Source of the DNA: an uncultured Flavobacteriales bacterium
GTDB lineage: Bacteria > Bacteroidota > Bacteroidia > Flavobacteriales_D > Sanyastnellaceae
Length of the DNA stretch: 57,487 nucleotides
Assembly: GCA_905480095.1 (NCBI GenBank)
Contig: CAJQPF010000040.1
Location: 1 to 57,487 of the forward strand
Reading direction: 5' to 3'
A program made the position numbers and the translations under genes. Below the pieces are notes generated by a model, which saw only the letters and a program-made list of their open reading frames with translations, was not told where the DNA came from and searched no databases. Positions 41,501-49,398 of the stretch are shown in pieces (within the stretch, counting starts at the first letter, position 1; each line of letters starts with the position of its first letter).

Positions 41501-42125
41501 GGCGTGTAACTTCAACTATCAAGCAAACGACGATGATGGTACGTGTGAGTACAGTTCTTGTTACGGATGTATGAATGAAGGGGCTTGTAACTTCGAAGCA
41601 GAAGCGACACACCCATCTGAATGTACGTACGTATACCCGATGGAGATTTCCGGTTCGGAGACCCCAGTGGTGGGCGTAGAAGAAATGTATACTTACCCAA
41701 TGACTGCAGGTTCTGAATATGTTTGGACTGTAGAAGGCGGAGAGATCCTTTCTGGACTAGGAACGAGTCAAGTGCTGGTGAATTGGACTGAACAGGGTGG
41801 AAGCCTCACTGTAAAAGAGACAAACGCAGACGGTTGTGAAGGATTTGATGTTGTCATAGAGATTGAAACGGTCAGTGGAATCGTTGATCCTACTGCAGCA
41901 TTCAACATCTATCCTAACCCCGCAAACGATGTTGTAGTGGTGGTAAGTCATGACGCTGTGAAGCTTCTTACGATCTACGATGCTACGGGCCGTGTAGTTT
42001 ACTCAGAGCAGCTTAATGCTGGTCGTAGTAACATCGATGTGAGTGATCTGGCAAATGGTGCTTATAGGATCGTTGCTGATGCAAATTCAGGTCGTACCAT
42101 TCAAACGCTTGTGATTAGTCACTAA
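38511..42125 (+). CDS. Large Cys/Asp-rich modular secreted protein with T9SS type A C-terminal domain
   Basis: 1204 aa; signal peptide; about 18 GCTDxxACNYDxxATxDDGSC-like modules; [15 protein letters not shown] array; DGDGVCDE units; C-terminus [14 protein letters not shown]...[24 protein letters not shown]. Confidence 0.88.
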   Translation: MKNDIQSNNCTMRILITFTLALFCLTGAFAQLTPLSSMLFQPAPEGYWLGAEEYATHTGGALDGQTTWRIYIHCVNETDYLSSVSGDDNNTFELNTTTSWYQNDSGVTFGSEANTAFYAFLPDLEYDSWLTIGAEDSDGGVTVSSITGDTDPFAVFEAGNNMIIDDGTGSAWYSPFPGTGDLTLPSFAGSDLKVLVAQVTTDGTVSGQMQLQVFMNADQTEEWRDVLPILFSNPLGCTDATACNYDSEATVDDGSCEGVAEGACNCDGDVLDECGICGGSGIPEGDCDCDGNVLDECGTCGGSGIPEGDCDCDGNILDECGTCGGSGIPEGDCDCDGNVLDECGTCGGSGIPEGDCDCDGNVLDECGTCGGSGIPEGDCDCDGNVLDECGTCGGSGIPEGDCDCDGNQLDALGVCGGSCAADADGDNICDDVDDCVGELDECGVCNGPGAVYECGCSDTPAGDCDCDGNQLDALGVCGGDCADDADFDGICDDVDDCVDLTGNGCGVGGCTDANNPGFDPFATFDDGSCLIGGCMIEEACNYNIEAEYQQAGACEFSSCAGCTDASACNYDATATIENGSCTYPEAFLDCDGECLNDSDGDGVCDELEVLGCTEPGNPAYNPSATEDDGSCLVAGCLIPFACNYDAAADYIDVTLCDFSSCVGCTDPDACNYDSEATLSSAALCTYPSIPFLDCDGGCVNDTDGDGVCDEQEIPGCTDEAAVNFNPYATDDNGTCITLVGGCVLPFACNYEPEADYYLPGSCDFSCLFGTGEMAGAGCMNELACNYGATNEPCMFFDPEGNVCVQGGCTHESACNFDAEAVYSDGSCDFNSCAVFGCNVAGACNYDSEATQNNGSCNFTSCYGCTDSDALNFNEDASIDNGTCAIEGCTNSAACNFDASATADNGSCNFTQCYALGCTDATACNYDAEAGVNDGSCQNAADGFDCNGNCNTDSDNDGVCDADEVDGCTDAGANNYDTAATDNDGTCTYNSYGCTNDMACNFNYQANDDDGTCEYSSCYGCMNEGACNFEAEATHPSECTYVYPMEISGSETPVVGVEEMYTYPMTAGSEYVWTVEGGEILSGLGTSQVLVNWTEQGGSLTVKETNADGCEGFDVVIEIETVSGIVDPTAAFNIYPNPANDVVVVVSHDAVKLLTIYDATGRVVYSEQLNAGRSNIDVSDLANGAYRIVADANSGRTIQTLVISH
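39301..39731 (+). repeat. In-frame 69-bp tandem repeat (23-aa unit, about 6 copies)
   Basis: GGTATCCC(A/G)GA(G/A) recurs at 39351, 39420, 39489, 39558, 39627 and 39696, exactly 69 bp apart. Confidence 0.95.
40034..41640 (+). repeat. Array of diverged Cys-rich GC(T/M/L)xxxACNYDxxAxxxxGSC modules
   Basis: Successive modules: [63 protein letters not shown] ... [21 protein letters not shown]. Confidence 0.85.
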
Positions 42126-42148
42126 ACCGTAAATAAGAAATTCATAAG

Positions 42149-42178
42149 AAAGGCCCCGCTCCATATGGGGCCTTTTTT
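42149..42178 (+). terminator. Rho-independent terminator
   Basis: AAGGCCCC-GCTCCATAT-GGGGCCTTTTTT. Confidence 0.88.
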
Positions 42179-42262
42179 ACCCATACATATAGCATTTATT
42201 TTTATTTATGTTTGCTAAGTGCTTTAAGTTATTCCTATTTTATATTTCTAAATCATAAAGCC

Positions 42263-43573
42263 ATGAGACTTCTTTTTACAATTGTTATTTTTGCTTTAAG
42301 CTTAAATGCCATATCACAATCAACTAATTATTATTTCAATCCCGACTACAATGGGGATTCTTTTATTGGAATTGATGACATCCTCGGTGTATTGACTGCT
42401 TATGATAATGCTTGGAGTTACAATGCGGAGGACATCGCAAGTGGGGTAAGGGGCTGGACTTGCGGTGATCCATGGAATCATCAGGGTTATTGGTATAATA
42501 CAGTTGAAATTGGTGAAAAATGTTGGTTTCAAGAAAATCTGCGCGCATATCAATTCACGGGTCAATTCGTGGAATATCTAGATTTTTCTAATGAAGAAGG
42601 GGATTGGGTAAACGCCACCACTCCCCTTTGTAGCTATAGTATCCCCAATTTTGATAATCCGGAACAGGCCTTTGGGGACAGTCACTATGTTGATATCAAT
42701 GAGGAACGTAGAATGGAGAAAGGTTTGCTTTATAATTGGTACGCCGTTAATTCAGATTATATATGCCCAACCGGTTGGCATGTCTCTAATTATTTGGATT
42801 GGAGCGAGTTAAGCGGTACGGTAGCACAGACGTTTCAAGATATTTCAGTCTTTGGTACGGGGTTAGATGATGATCATGAATATGTGGGATCTGGTGGATT
42901 TGGACATATCGGGGACGAATTAAAGAGTGCAGACTTCGCAGGCGGTCACTTAGGCTGGACGGAACCGCACGGTGGATCAGATCCTATTTTACCATCTGAT
43001 AATCCCGATGTGAATTTAAGCGGATTTTCTGCAAAAGCCAGCTGGTTTCGTACAAGCCAAATTGACTACCCAGGCTGGAACCATAATCTTCCCAATGGAA
43101 GTTTAACATGGGCAGGTTCAGGAGGCTCTGTGTACCTTTCCCATGATATTGGATATGCAGCCCAGTGGTGGATTGCCGATACAGTCATTACGCCCAACGA
43201 CGCACAATATGGGTTGCCGGTCGGGGACCAACAAGAAGAAGCCTGGGGAGCCTGGAATTACCCGGAGTATCAGAGTGGTAACGAAGTAGGTATGATTGCA
43301 AGGGTTAATGAAAGTTTTAACCTATTAAATGATGTTGATGATATTGTTGACGTTAGGGCCTCTGAAAAATTTGCGGGCTATTCGGTCCGTTGTGTTAAGG
43401 GTTGTGAAATCCGTCCCACATGCTGCGATTGCTGGTGCATCGATCTTGATGTAGACGAAGACGGTATCTGCGATTCCGTGGACGACTGTATTTCAGACGC
43501 CATTGGTGTATGTGGCGGAGAATGTGAATATGATGATGATGGTGATGGGATTTGTGACGAAGAAGAAGATTAA
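42263..43573 (+). CDS. FISUMP (Fibrobacter succinogenes major paralogous) domain protein with Cys/Asp-rich C-terminal tail
   Basis: Signal peptide MRLLFTIVIFALSLNAISQ; GLLYNWYAVNSDYICPTGWHVSNYLDW ... GYSVRCVKG; tail DEDGICDSVDDC...DDDGDGICDEEED. Confidence 0.82.
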   Translation: MRLLFTIVIFALSLNAISQSTNYYFNPDYNGDSFIGIDDILGVLTAYDNAWSYNAEDIASGVRGWTCGDPWNHQGYWYNTVEIGEKCWFQENLRAYQFTGQFVEYLDFSNEEGDWVNATTPLCSYSIPNFDNPEQAFGDSHYVDINEERRMEKGLLYNWYAVNSDYICPTGWHVSNYLDWSELSGTVAQTFQDISVFGTGLDDDHEYVGSGGFGHIGDELKSADFAGGHLGWTEPHGGSDPILPSDNPDVNLSGFSAKASWFRTSQIDYPGWNHNLPNGSLTWAGSGGSVYLSHDIGYAAQWWIADTVITPNDAQYGLPVGDQQEEAWGAWNYPEYQSGNEVGMIARVNESFNLLNDVDDIVDVRASEKFAGYSVRCVKGCEIRPTCCDCWCIDLDVDEDGICDSVDDCISDAIGVCGGECEYDDDGDGICDEEED

Positions 43574-43649
43574 CAGTAACGGCGCCAATTTCTACCGATT
43601 CGACGACTATCGAGATGTCGGCTTTTCTGCTCGTTGCGTCCGGGATTAA
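43572..43649 (+). pseudogene. Remnant of the C-terminus of a second FISUMP domain gene
   Basis: +1 frame relative to the upstream gene: NSNGANFYRFDDYRDVGFSARCVRD*, with no gene body. Confidence 0.6.
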
Positions 43650-43725
43650 AAATTTTAATTATAGCGGCGCAGTCGCGCGTTAGCAAATCACGAGCCGTGG
43701 GTGAGTGCGTGGAGTGATGGGGCTG

Positions 43726-46185
43726 TTAACGTTCAATTTGAACTGCAGTAGCTTTGTCTCCGATGAGAAGTAGATAGTTACCTGCAACAATGTCTGTGAA
43801 GTTAAATTCGTGGAGACGAGCTTCTGTGGCGATGAGTACGCCACGAGCTGCTACAGATCCTCTCATGTCAATGAGTCTCCAATCAGAAGTACCCATCAGT
43901 GCTTTTGGAAGTTTGCAAGTGAATTGGCCCGTACTTGGATTGGGGAATGCAAACAACCCATCTGTAAGATCGCTATCTTCGTTTATGAGCTCTTCTAAGC
44001 CCACTGAGACGTTTATCTCTATGCATACTTGCTCTCCGATGCACCCGAAGGCGTTCGTTTCTTGTACACATACAAATCCAGGTCCTTCAGTTGCCCAAAG
44101 CAGGGATATTGCAAAAATATCCGACACCACTAAGGAGTCAGCACCCGAGAAGGTCCATTCGTAGGAACTTCCAGCCGTATATGAATATTCGTACACGCTA
44201 GAATCTCCAAACATGACTTCTGTATACCCATCTATTTCACCTTCTACAGGAATGACAGCTGAATTGACGGTGATTTCTTCGGAAACGGTACAGCCATTTT
44301 CATCCTCAACAGAAATGCTGTAATCTCCACCAGAAACAGAGAGCGGATCAATTCCGTCCCAATCAAATGTGAGTTCTCCAGTTCCGCCAGCAGCAGATGC
44401 TGTAACCGTACCTGAATTGGGCTCTGTACAGTTGGGCTCAGTGCTTTCTAATGAAAGTTGAATGGCAGGGGGAGCGAAGATGCTGAATTCAAGCGTCGTA
44501 GAGCAAAGGTTGTCATCGCTGACAGATACAGAATATTCACCTTCAGGAAGAGAACTTGGATCGTAGTTTCCGAAATAAATGTCATAGGGAGGGACCGCGC
44601 CTGTTACAAAAATATCGACAGATCCCTCACTAGAATAGGAACAAAGCGCATCTGATGTTGATTCTACATAAGTCACCAAATCGGTATCTTCATTCACGAT
44701 TTGAACGAAAGGAACACTTTCGTTGCCACAAGCATCTGTTGCAATAAATGTGCGTGTCAGCTCAACTGCAAGAGGGCACGTACCTGGTCCCAATTCTGAA
44801 ACGAGTTCGATATTTACCCCACTGCATAAGTCCTCAGCGAAGGGCATCCCGAAATCTTCAGTTTCAATAGACGATGAGATGACTTGTTCGGGCAGTAACT
44901 CAGTCCAAATCGGTCCACTTTCGTCATTGACTTCAATGACCTGTTCTACCGTAGCGCTGTTTCCACAAGCATCAGTGGCTGTCACCAAACGATATATAGA
45001 ATATCGTCCTTCACATTCACCCATTAGAATCGACTCTTCATCAATATCATAGGTCACAGGGGAGCTGCAAGCATCTTGGGCCACAGCGTTTTCGAATTCA
45101 GGAAGAATCGGGCACGTGGTCGAAATGGGCGCCGTTCCTCCGACAAAGGATGGAGGCGTATTGTCAATCACGTTAATCGTTTGAGAATATTCAACCTGCC
45201 TGTCCATGCAGTCTGTGCCAAGCCAGTGACGAACAATCGTGTAATTGCCAGGGCAACTTCCCTCGATTGTCGTTTCATCCATCTCAACAGTTACGGTCCA
45301 TTCTGCGGCATAACAATTCCCATCGGGGTTGTGTTGTTCCTCAAACTCCGAAGCGAAAGAAGAGATACTCGCATATACAGTAGGCGGGGAGGGGACGTTT
45401 GAACAGGTGACATCCATGTCATCAGGAGCATTGTTGAAAGTTGGAAGGAGGTTGTTGCCGTTGCAGTCTTCATCACTATTTGCATATGCACATGATCCAT
45501 CATTATCTGTTGCGAGAATCATGAAATTACAAGCAAATGTGTCTGTACATCCTCCGATTTCAAACATGTCACAAATCCCATCAGCATCAGTGTCGGTAAT
45601 ACAATCTCCGAAACAATCATATCCGAAGGAAGGGTATTCACAAAATGAGTTGTCTTCAAATGAAGCATCTGGGTTGAAATTACATGCTAACGGGTCCATG
45701 CAATCCCCTTGATCACATACGCCAAATAATATAATGTCTAAATCATAATTTGCACTGGCACTCCCAAAGTTCCATCCATTTTGCAAATCAAAAAACCACG
45801 TCCCATCTCCGCTGATTCCAGCAGCCACGGCACTCACTGTATAAGTGTAAAATCCATTTGCACTAGAGGTCCAGCTTGTGGGGAAATCAATATCATAACA
45901 TGTTGAAGGCGGGTTAATGTTATATCCTTCACCGGCCATGCAGTTTCCGTTTGCACCAGTAATGACTGCAATCATATCCGCAGGCCATTCACCGCCACCT
46001 GCAGAAAAATTAAGGTTAAACTGTATTTGAGTGAGTGTTCCTGTTAAGAACATGTTTTGGCTTGTGCTCTGTCCCCCTCCAAGCGTTACATCAAAACTCA
46101 CAGTTGTATTGCATTGACTTTGTCCCATAAAAGGGATGGTCATGAGTGCCATTGCCACAATTAAATGCCTGAATATTAATTTCAT
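43726..46185 (-). CDS. Secreted HYR-like/modular protein with T9SS type A C-terminal domain
   Basis: 819 aa; signal peptide; GDCMDPLACNFNPDASFEDNSFC and GCTDTFACNFMILATDNDGSC modules; DACGNSATVEQVIEVND; C-terminus LFAFPNPSTGQFTCKL...IVAGNYLLLIGDKATAVQIER. Confidence 0.82.
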   Translation of the reverse strand: MKLIFRHLIVAMALMTIPFMGQSQCNTTVSFDVTLGGGQSTSQNMFLTGTLTQIQFNLNFSAGGGEWPADMIAVITGANGNCMAGEGYNINPPSTCYDIDFPTSWTSSANGFYTYTVSAVAAGISGDGTWFFDLQNGWNFGSASANYDLDIILFGVCDQGDCMDPLACNFNPDASFEDNSFCEYPSFGYDCFGDCITDTDADGICDMFEIGGCTDTFACNFMILATDNDGSCAYANSDEDCNGNNLLPTFNNAPDDMDVTCSNVPSPPTVYASISSFASEFEEQHNPDGNCYAAEWTVTVEMDETTIEGSCPGNYTIVRHWLGTDCMDRQVEYSQTINVIDNTPPSFVGGTAPISTTCPILPEFENAVAQDACSSPVTYDIDEESILMGECEGRYSIYRLVTATDACGNSATVEQVIEVNDESGPIWTELLPEQVISSSIETEDFGMPFAEDLCSGVNIELVSELGPGTCPLAVELTRTFIATDACGNESVPFVQIVNEDTDLVTYVESTSDALCSYSSEGSVDIFVTGAVPPYDIYFGNYDPSSLPEGEYSVSVSDDNLCSTTLEFSIFAPPAIQLSLESTEPNCTEPNSGTVTASAAGGTGELTFDWDGIDPLSVSGGDYSISVEDENGCTVSEEITVNSAVIPVEGEIDGYTEVMFGDSSVYEYSYTAGSSYEWTFSGADSLVVSDIFAISLLWATEGPGFVCVQETNAFGCIGEQVCIEINVSVGLEELINEDSDLTDGLFAFPNPSTGQFTCKLPKALMGTSDWRLIDMRGSVAARGVLIATEARLHEFNFTDIVAGNYLLLIGDKATAVQIER

Positions 46186-46223
46186 ATCGATTGTTTATTC
46201 ATATCTCTAGACTGCAATTTACT

Positions 46224-46264
46224 TAAAAAAAAAGCCGGAACACCCTTTTCAGGTATTCCGGCTT
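46224..46264 (-). terminator. Rho-independent terminator for the minus-strand gene ending at 46284
   Basis: Minus strand: AAGCCGGAATACC-TGAAAAG-GGTGTTCCGGCTTTTTTTTT. Confidence 0.8.
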
Positions 46265-46283
46265 AATTAACAGATGTGATCTA

Positions 46284-47447
46284 TCAACATGCGGTACCGA
46301 ATACCGACAGTAATTCTAGCAAATCACTCACAGTTGTTATTCCGTCACCATTAATATCTGTTGTACATCCAGAAGTACATCCAAATTCAGATAGGATTAA
46401 CAACAAGTCTGCAACGGTGACGCTACTGTCACTATTTAAGTCGCCAAAGCAGTCCACAATAGGGTTACAGCTTCCGTCGTCGTAATCTGCTGCTGCATTG
46501 TAGTTAGACGCAGCGCTATCCGTACAACCTCCAAGTCCGACCGTCACAGTCCCAACCATGCCTAGCGCAGCGTGCTGTCCGATAGAACAGTCGTAAGTAT
46601 AGACCCCAGGAATTGTAAATGTGTGTGAACCCATGCATACACCGGAAGGGCTGCCAGATATAGCCGGCAATGAGAATGCTTCTGGATTTCCAAATGAGAG
46701 ATCTGTTTGAGAGTCTACGTTTCCATTCACATCGTGAAATCCACCATAGTTGACCCAGTAAACAAGGGTGCCAACATCGACGCTTAAGTCTGTTTCTGTG
46801 TAGGAATAGCTAATGGTTGCAACCTCAATACCATCAAGGTTACATGGATTTAGAATGCATGACCCATCATCTATTACAGCTTCAGGGTTATAATTTGTAG
46901 CATTGACATCCATACATCCTTCAACACCAAAATCAATAAATAGAGAACCGAACATTTGTTCTTGTCCAAATGGAAATCCAAAGACCGTTGTCCACCCTTT
47001 TACGGTGATGTCAGCCCTAAAATTGCCTGATATAGTAGGTGTCCCTTCGAGACTGGCACAATATTGATTTCCACCATGAAAAGAGCATGGGTAATTTGAA
47101 TCGCCATTGTTGTTGCATACAACTTGTAATCCCAATTCATCCAATGTATAAGAAGTAAGAGTGTCATCTAAATCTACCATGACAAGACTCACTAACTCAA
47201 TAGAATCAAGTAATGCAGTTGGCGCAAAAGGGAGGGTAGAATCAATTTCAAGAACGTAGGTTGGGATTAAGAGATGCAGAACATCATAATATGGTTCGTC
47301 AGTAATTCCAGGCTCAAATTGTTCGCCTTGACTTGGGTCAGGTGAGCTTCCATATGTTTCACTTCCGAAATCAAAATCTGCAGTACATTGACCTGATACA
47401 GATCCAAGAATAAAGATGGCGAAAAAGCCGATGAGTATATTTTTCAT
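46284..47447 (-). CDS. Secreted protein with cupredoxin-like domain and C-terminal dockerin-like EF-hand pair
   Basis: Start MKNILIGFFAIF (ORF extends to 47492); GGFHDVNG ... YTYDCSIGQHAALGMVGTVTV; C-terminus DLNSDSSVTVADLLLILSEFGCTSGCTTDINGDGITTVSDLLELLSVFGTAC*. Confidence 0.78.
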   Translation of the reverse strand: MKNILIGFFAIFILGSVSGQCTADFDFGSETYGSSPDPSQGEQFEPGITDEPYYDVLHLLIPTYVLEIDSTLPFAPTALLDSIELVSLVMVDLDDTLTSYTLDELGLQVVCNNNGDSNYPCSFHGGNQYCASLEGTPTISGNFRADITVKGWTTVFGFPFGQEQMFGSLFIDFGVEGCMDVNATNYNPEAVIDDGSCILNPCNLDGIEVATISYSYTETDLSVDVGTLVYWVNYGGFHDVNGNVDSQTDLSFGNPEAFSLPAISGSPSGVCMGSHTFTIPGVYTYDCSIGQHAALGMVGTVTVGLGGCTDSAASNYNAAADYDDGSCNPIVDCFGDLNSDSSVTVADLLLILSEFGCTSGCTTDINGDGITTVSDLLELLSVFGTAC

Positions 47448-47482
47448 TTTTCTATTTTTATGTGGTATAAAGATAAGTTTAG

Positions 47483-49354
47483 TTATGGACAAATCGTTCC
47501 GAATACAGCGAGAATTTGAAGTAAATCAGCGACGCTGACCAAATCATCTTCGTTGAGGTCGGTTTCGCAATTTGAAGTACATCCAAATTCTGCAAGAAGC
47601 TCAAGTAAATCTGTAACAGTAATAACACCATCATTGTTGAAATCACCAAAGCATGTTGCGTATATGCAACTCTCATCATTTACTGTGGCACTTGGATCGT
47701 AGTTGTCAGCCATAGGGTCTGTACAACCTGAAATCGTTAGAATCTCATCATCTTCTATAATTGTGTTGCAATCGTTATCTATTCCGGACAACGTGCCAGC
47801 GCCACCTGGAAACATTAATGCCTCAAGGTCATTGCAGTCTTCACTGTTAAAGGCATATGGAGTGGTGTTTGAAGGGTCACATCCGTTGACAGGGGAGTTG
47901 ATGTCTCCATACCCATCTCCATCAAGGTCAGCCCAAACATCAAGTCCCTCAAAAACGGTAATGGTTTCGGTGTCAAAAAATTCTGCACTGATTGTTTCAG
48001 TAATATTTATCACAGCAACATTTCCACCTCCATAAATAGTGTAAGCACCTGCGCCAGTTGCAAAAAAACTTGTTGAACCTAAGTTGTCATCACTGGTGAA
48101 TGGGCCATCTTGATCGTAAAAGGTCACATTATAGTTTTCTCCATATGTTAATGCAATATTTAAGTCATTAAAATTTGCAGTCATTTGATCAGTAACAACA
48201 GATGATGTATACGATATGTCACCATTTAACACGAAATAGGGGTCAGGGTTGCCTAATCCAAAGAAGTCTTCAGCATCACCTCCCCAGCCATCACCAAGTT
48301 GTATAATTTCTAATGAGGTGAGTGTTAACTGAGTTACAGTCGTAGCTAATGAAATCGTGTATGATCCTGGCTCATCATACAAAACACTGGGATTAGAAGT
48401 GTTTAAAACACAACCATTTGCAAGATTATTCTCGTCAATGGTAAAGTTATGGATCGCATTCCCGCCAAAATTTCCACCTTCAACTATTTGAGCAAGGATG
48501 TTTCCACTTCCATCCGTGAGTAAATAGCTTCCTATGACCCCTTCGAATTGCATGCCATCTCCATAACTGTCATTAATGCTTAATGTATAGCTTCCTGGTC
48601 CCACACATATTTGTTCATTATAAATTGTTTGGGCCTCTGAATAGGGGCCCCCAGAGATTATCAAGTCTCCATTAGAATTTGTGACAATCCATGTCGTTTC
48701 TGCTGGGTAATTGTCCGTTAAAATTTCCAGATTGATCACAGAACCATTTGATGGTCCCCCAAAATCCCAATTGTATGATACGCCTGCACCAGTGATGAGG
48801 TTTTCAATATCAACATTTAAGGGTGAACACCCAGAATTTTCAGAGACATTAAAGCTCGCATTTCCACCTCCAGAACCTTGAAGAATGCTAAGGGGGAGTG
48901 AAAAGCTTTCACTCAGGCTCTGAGTGATGCCAAAGACAGAAGCCACCACCGCTACATTAATGGTTACAAAGTACTCGCCAGCAGCAAGAGGAACGCCACA
49001 TATTGTAGCACAGCCGTATTCTTCACCGTTTGAAGGATAGTAAACGCCGTTAGGGTTGCTCGGAGTCAATGATAATCCAAAAGGGAGACCTGTTATGCTT
49101 GTGATAGTAATGCTCTCTAATGTTGCGGAAAGTCCAGATCCTGGGTCAACAACTGAGGCAGGCATGTTGAAAGTTGCAGTAGACAAATATTCTACACCTG
49201 TTGTTCCGTCTGGAAAAGCAGTAGGACAAAGTACAGGAAAGCCATCAGCAACACATGTGTAATCAGGAGTGCAAGATGAACATTGAGAAAATGCAGAAGC
49301 GGAGACCATCATGATGGTCGCCGCTCCGAGCAGTTGAATATATTTAAAAGTCAT
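47483..49354 (-). CDS. Secreted multidomain protein with MopE-like metal-binding motif and C-terminal dockerin-like EF-hand pair
   Basis: 623 aa; signal peptide; LTDNYPAETTW...INDSYGDGM module; WADLDGDGYGDINSPVNGCDPS...GIDNDCNTIIED; C-terminus DFNNDGVITVTDLLELLAEFGCTSNCETDLNEDDLVSVADLLQILAVFGTICP*. Confidence 0.78.
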   Translation of the reverse strand: MTFKYIQLLGAATIMMVSASAFSQCSSCTPDYTCVADGFPVLCPTAFPDGTTGVEYLSTATFNMPASVVDPGSGLSATLESITITSITGLPFGLSLTPSNPNGVYYPSNGEEYGCATICGVPLAAGEYFVTINVAVVASVFGITQSLSESFSLPLSILQGSGGGNASFNVSENSGCSPLNVDIENLITGAGVSYNWDFGGPSNGSVINLEILTDNYPAETTWIVTNSNGDLIISGGPYSEAQTIYNEQICVGPGSYTLSINDSYGDGMQFEGVIGSYLLTDGSGNILAQIVEGGNFGGNAIHNFTIDENNLANGCVLNTSNPSVLYDEPGSYTISLATTVTQLTLTSLEIIQLGDGWGGDAEDFFGLGNPDPYFVLNGDISYTSSVVTDQMTANFNDLNIALTYGENYNVTFYDQDGPFTSDDNLGSTSFFATGAGAYTIYGGGNVAVINITETISAEFFDTETITVFEGLDVWADLDGDGYGDINSPVNGCDPSNTTPYAFNSEDCNDLEALMFPGGAGTLSGIDNDCNTIIEDDEILTISGCTDPMADNYDPSATVNDESCIYATCFGDFNNDGVITVTDLLELLAEFGCTSNCETDLNEDDLVSVADLLQILAVFGTICP

Positions 49355-49398
49355 GGTTCAGTTTTATGTGTATTAAGAGTACACAAGATACTGAAAAA

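Noticed and set aside
41181-41612. 143-aa minus-strand ORF opposite the Cys-rich modules
   Set aside because: Low-complexity I/V/T/C-rich translation explained by the sense-strand repeat composition.
42207-42214. TATGTTTG -7-like box before the FISUMP gene
   Set aside because: No convincing TTG at 19-21 bp upstream, so not called as a promoter.
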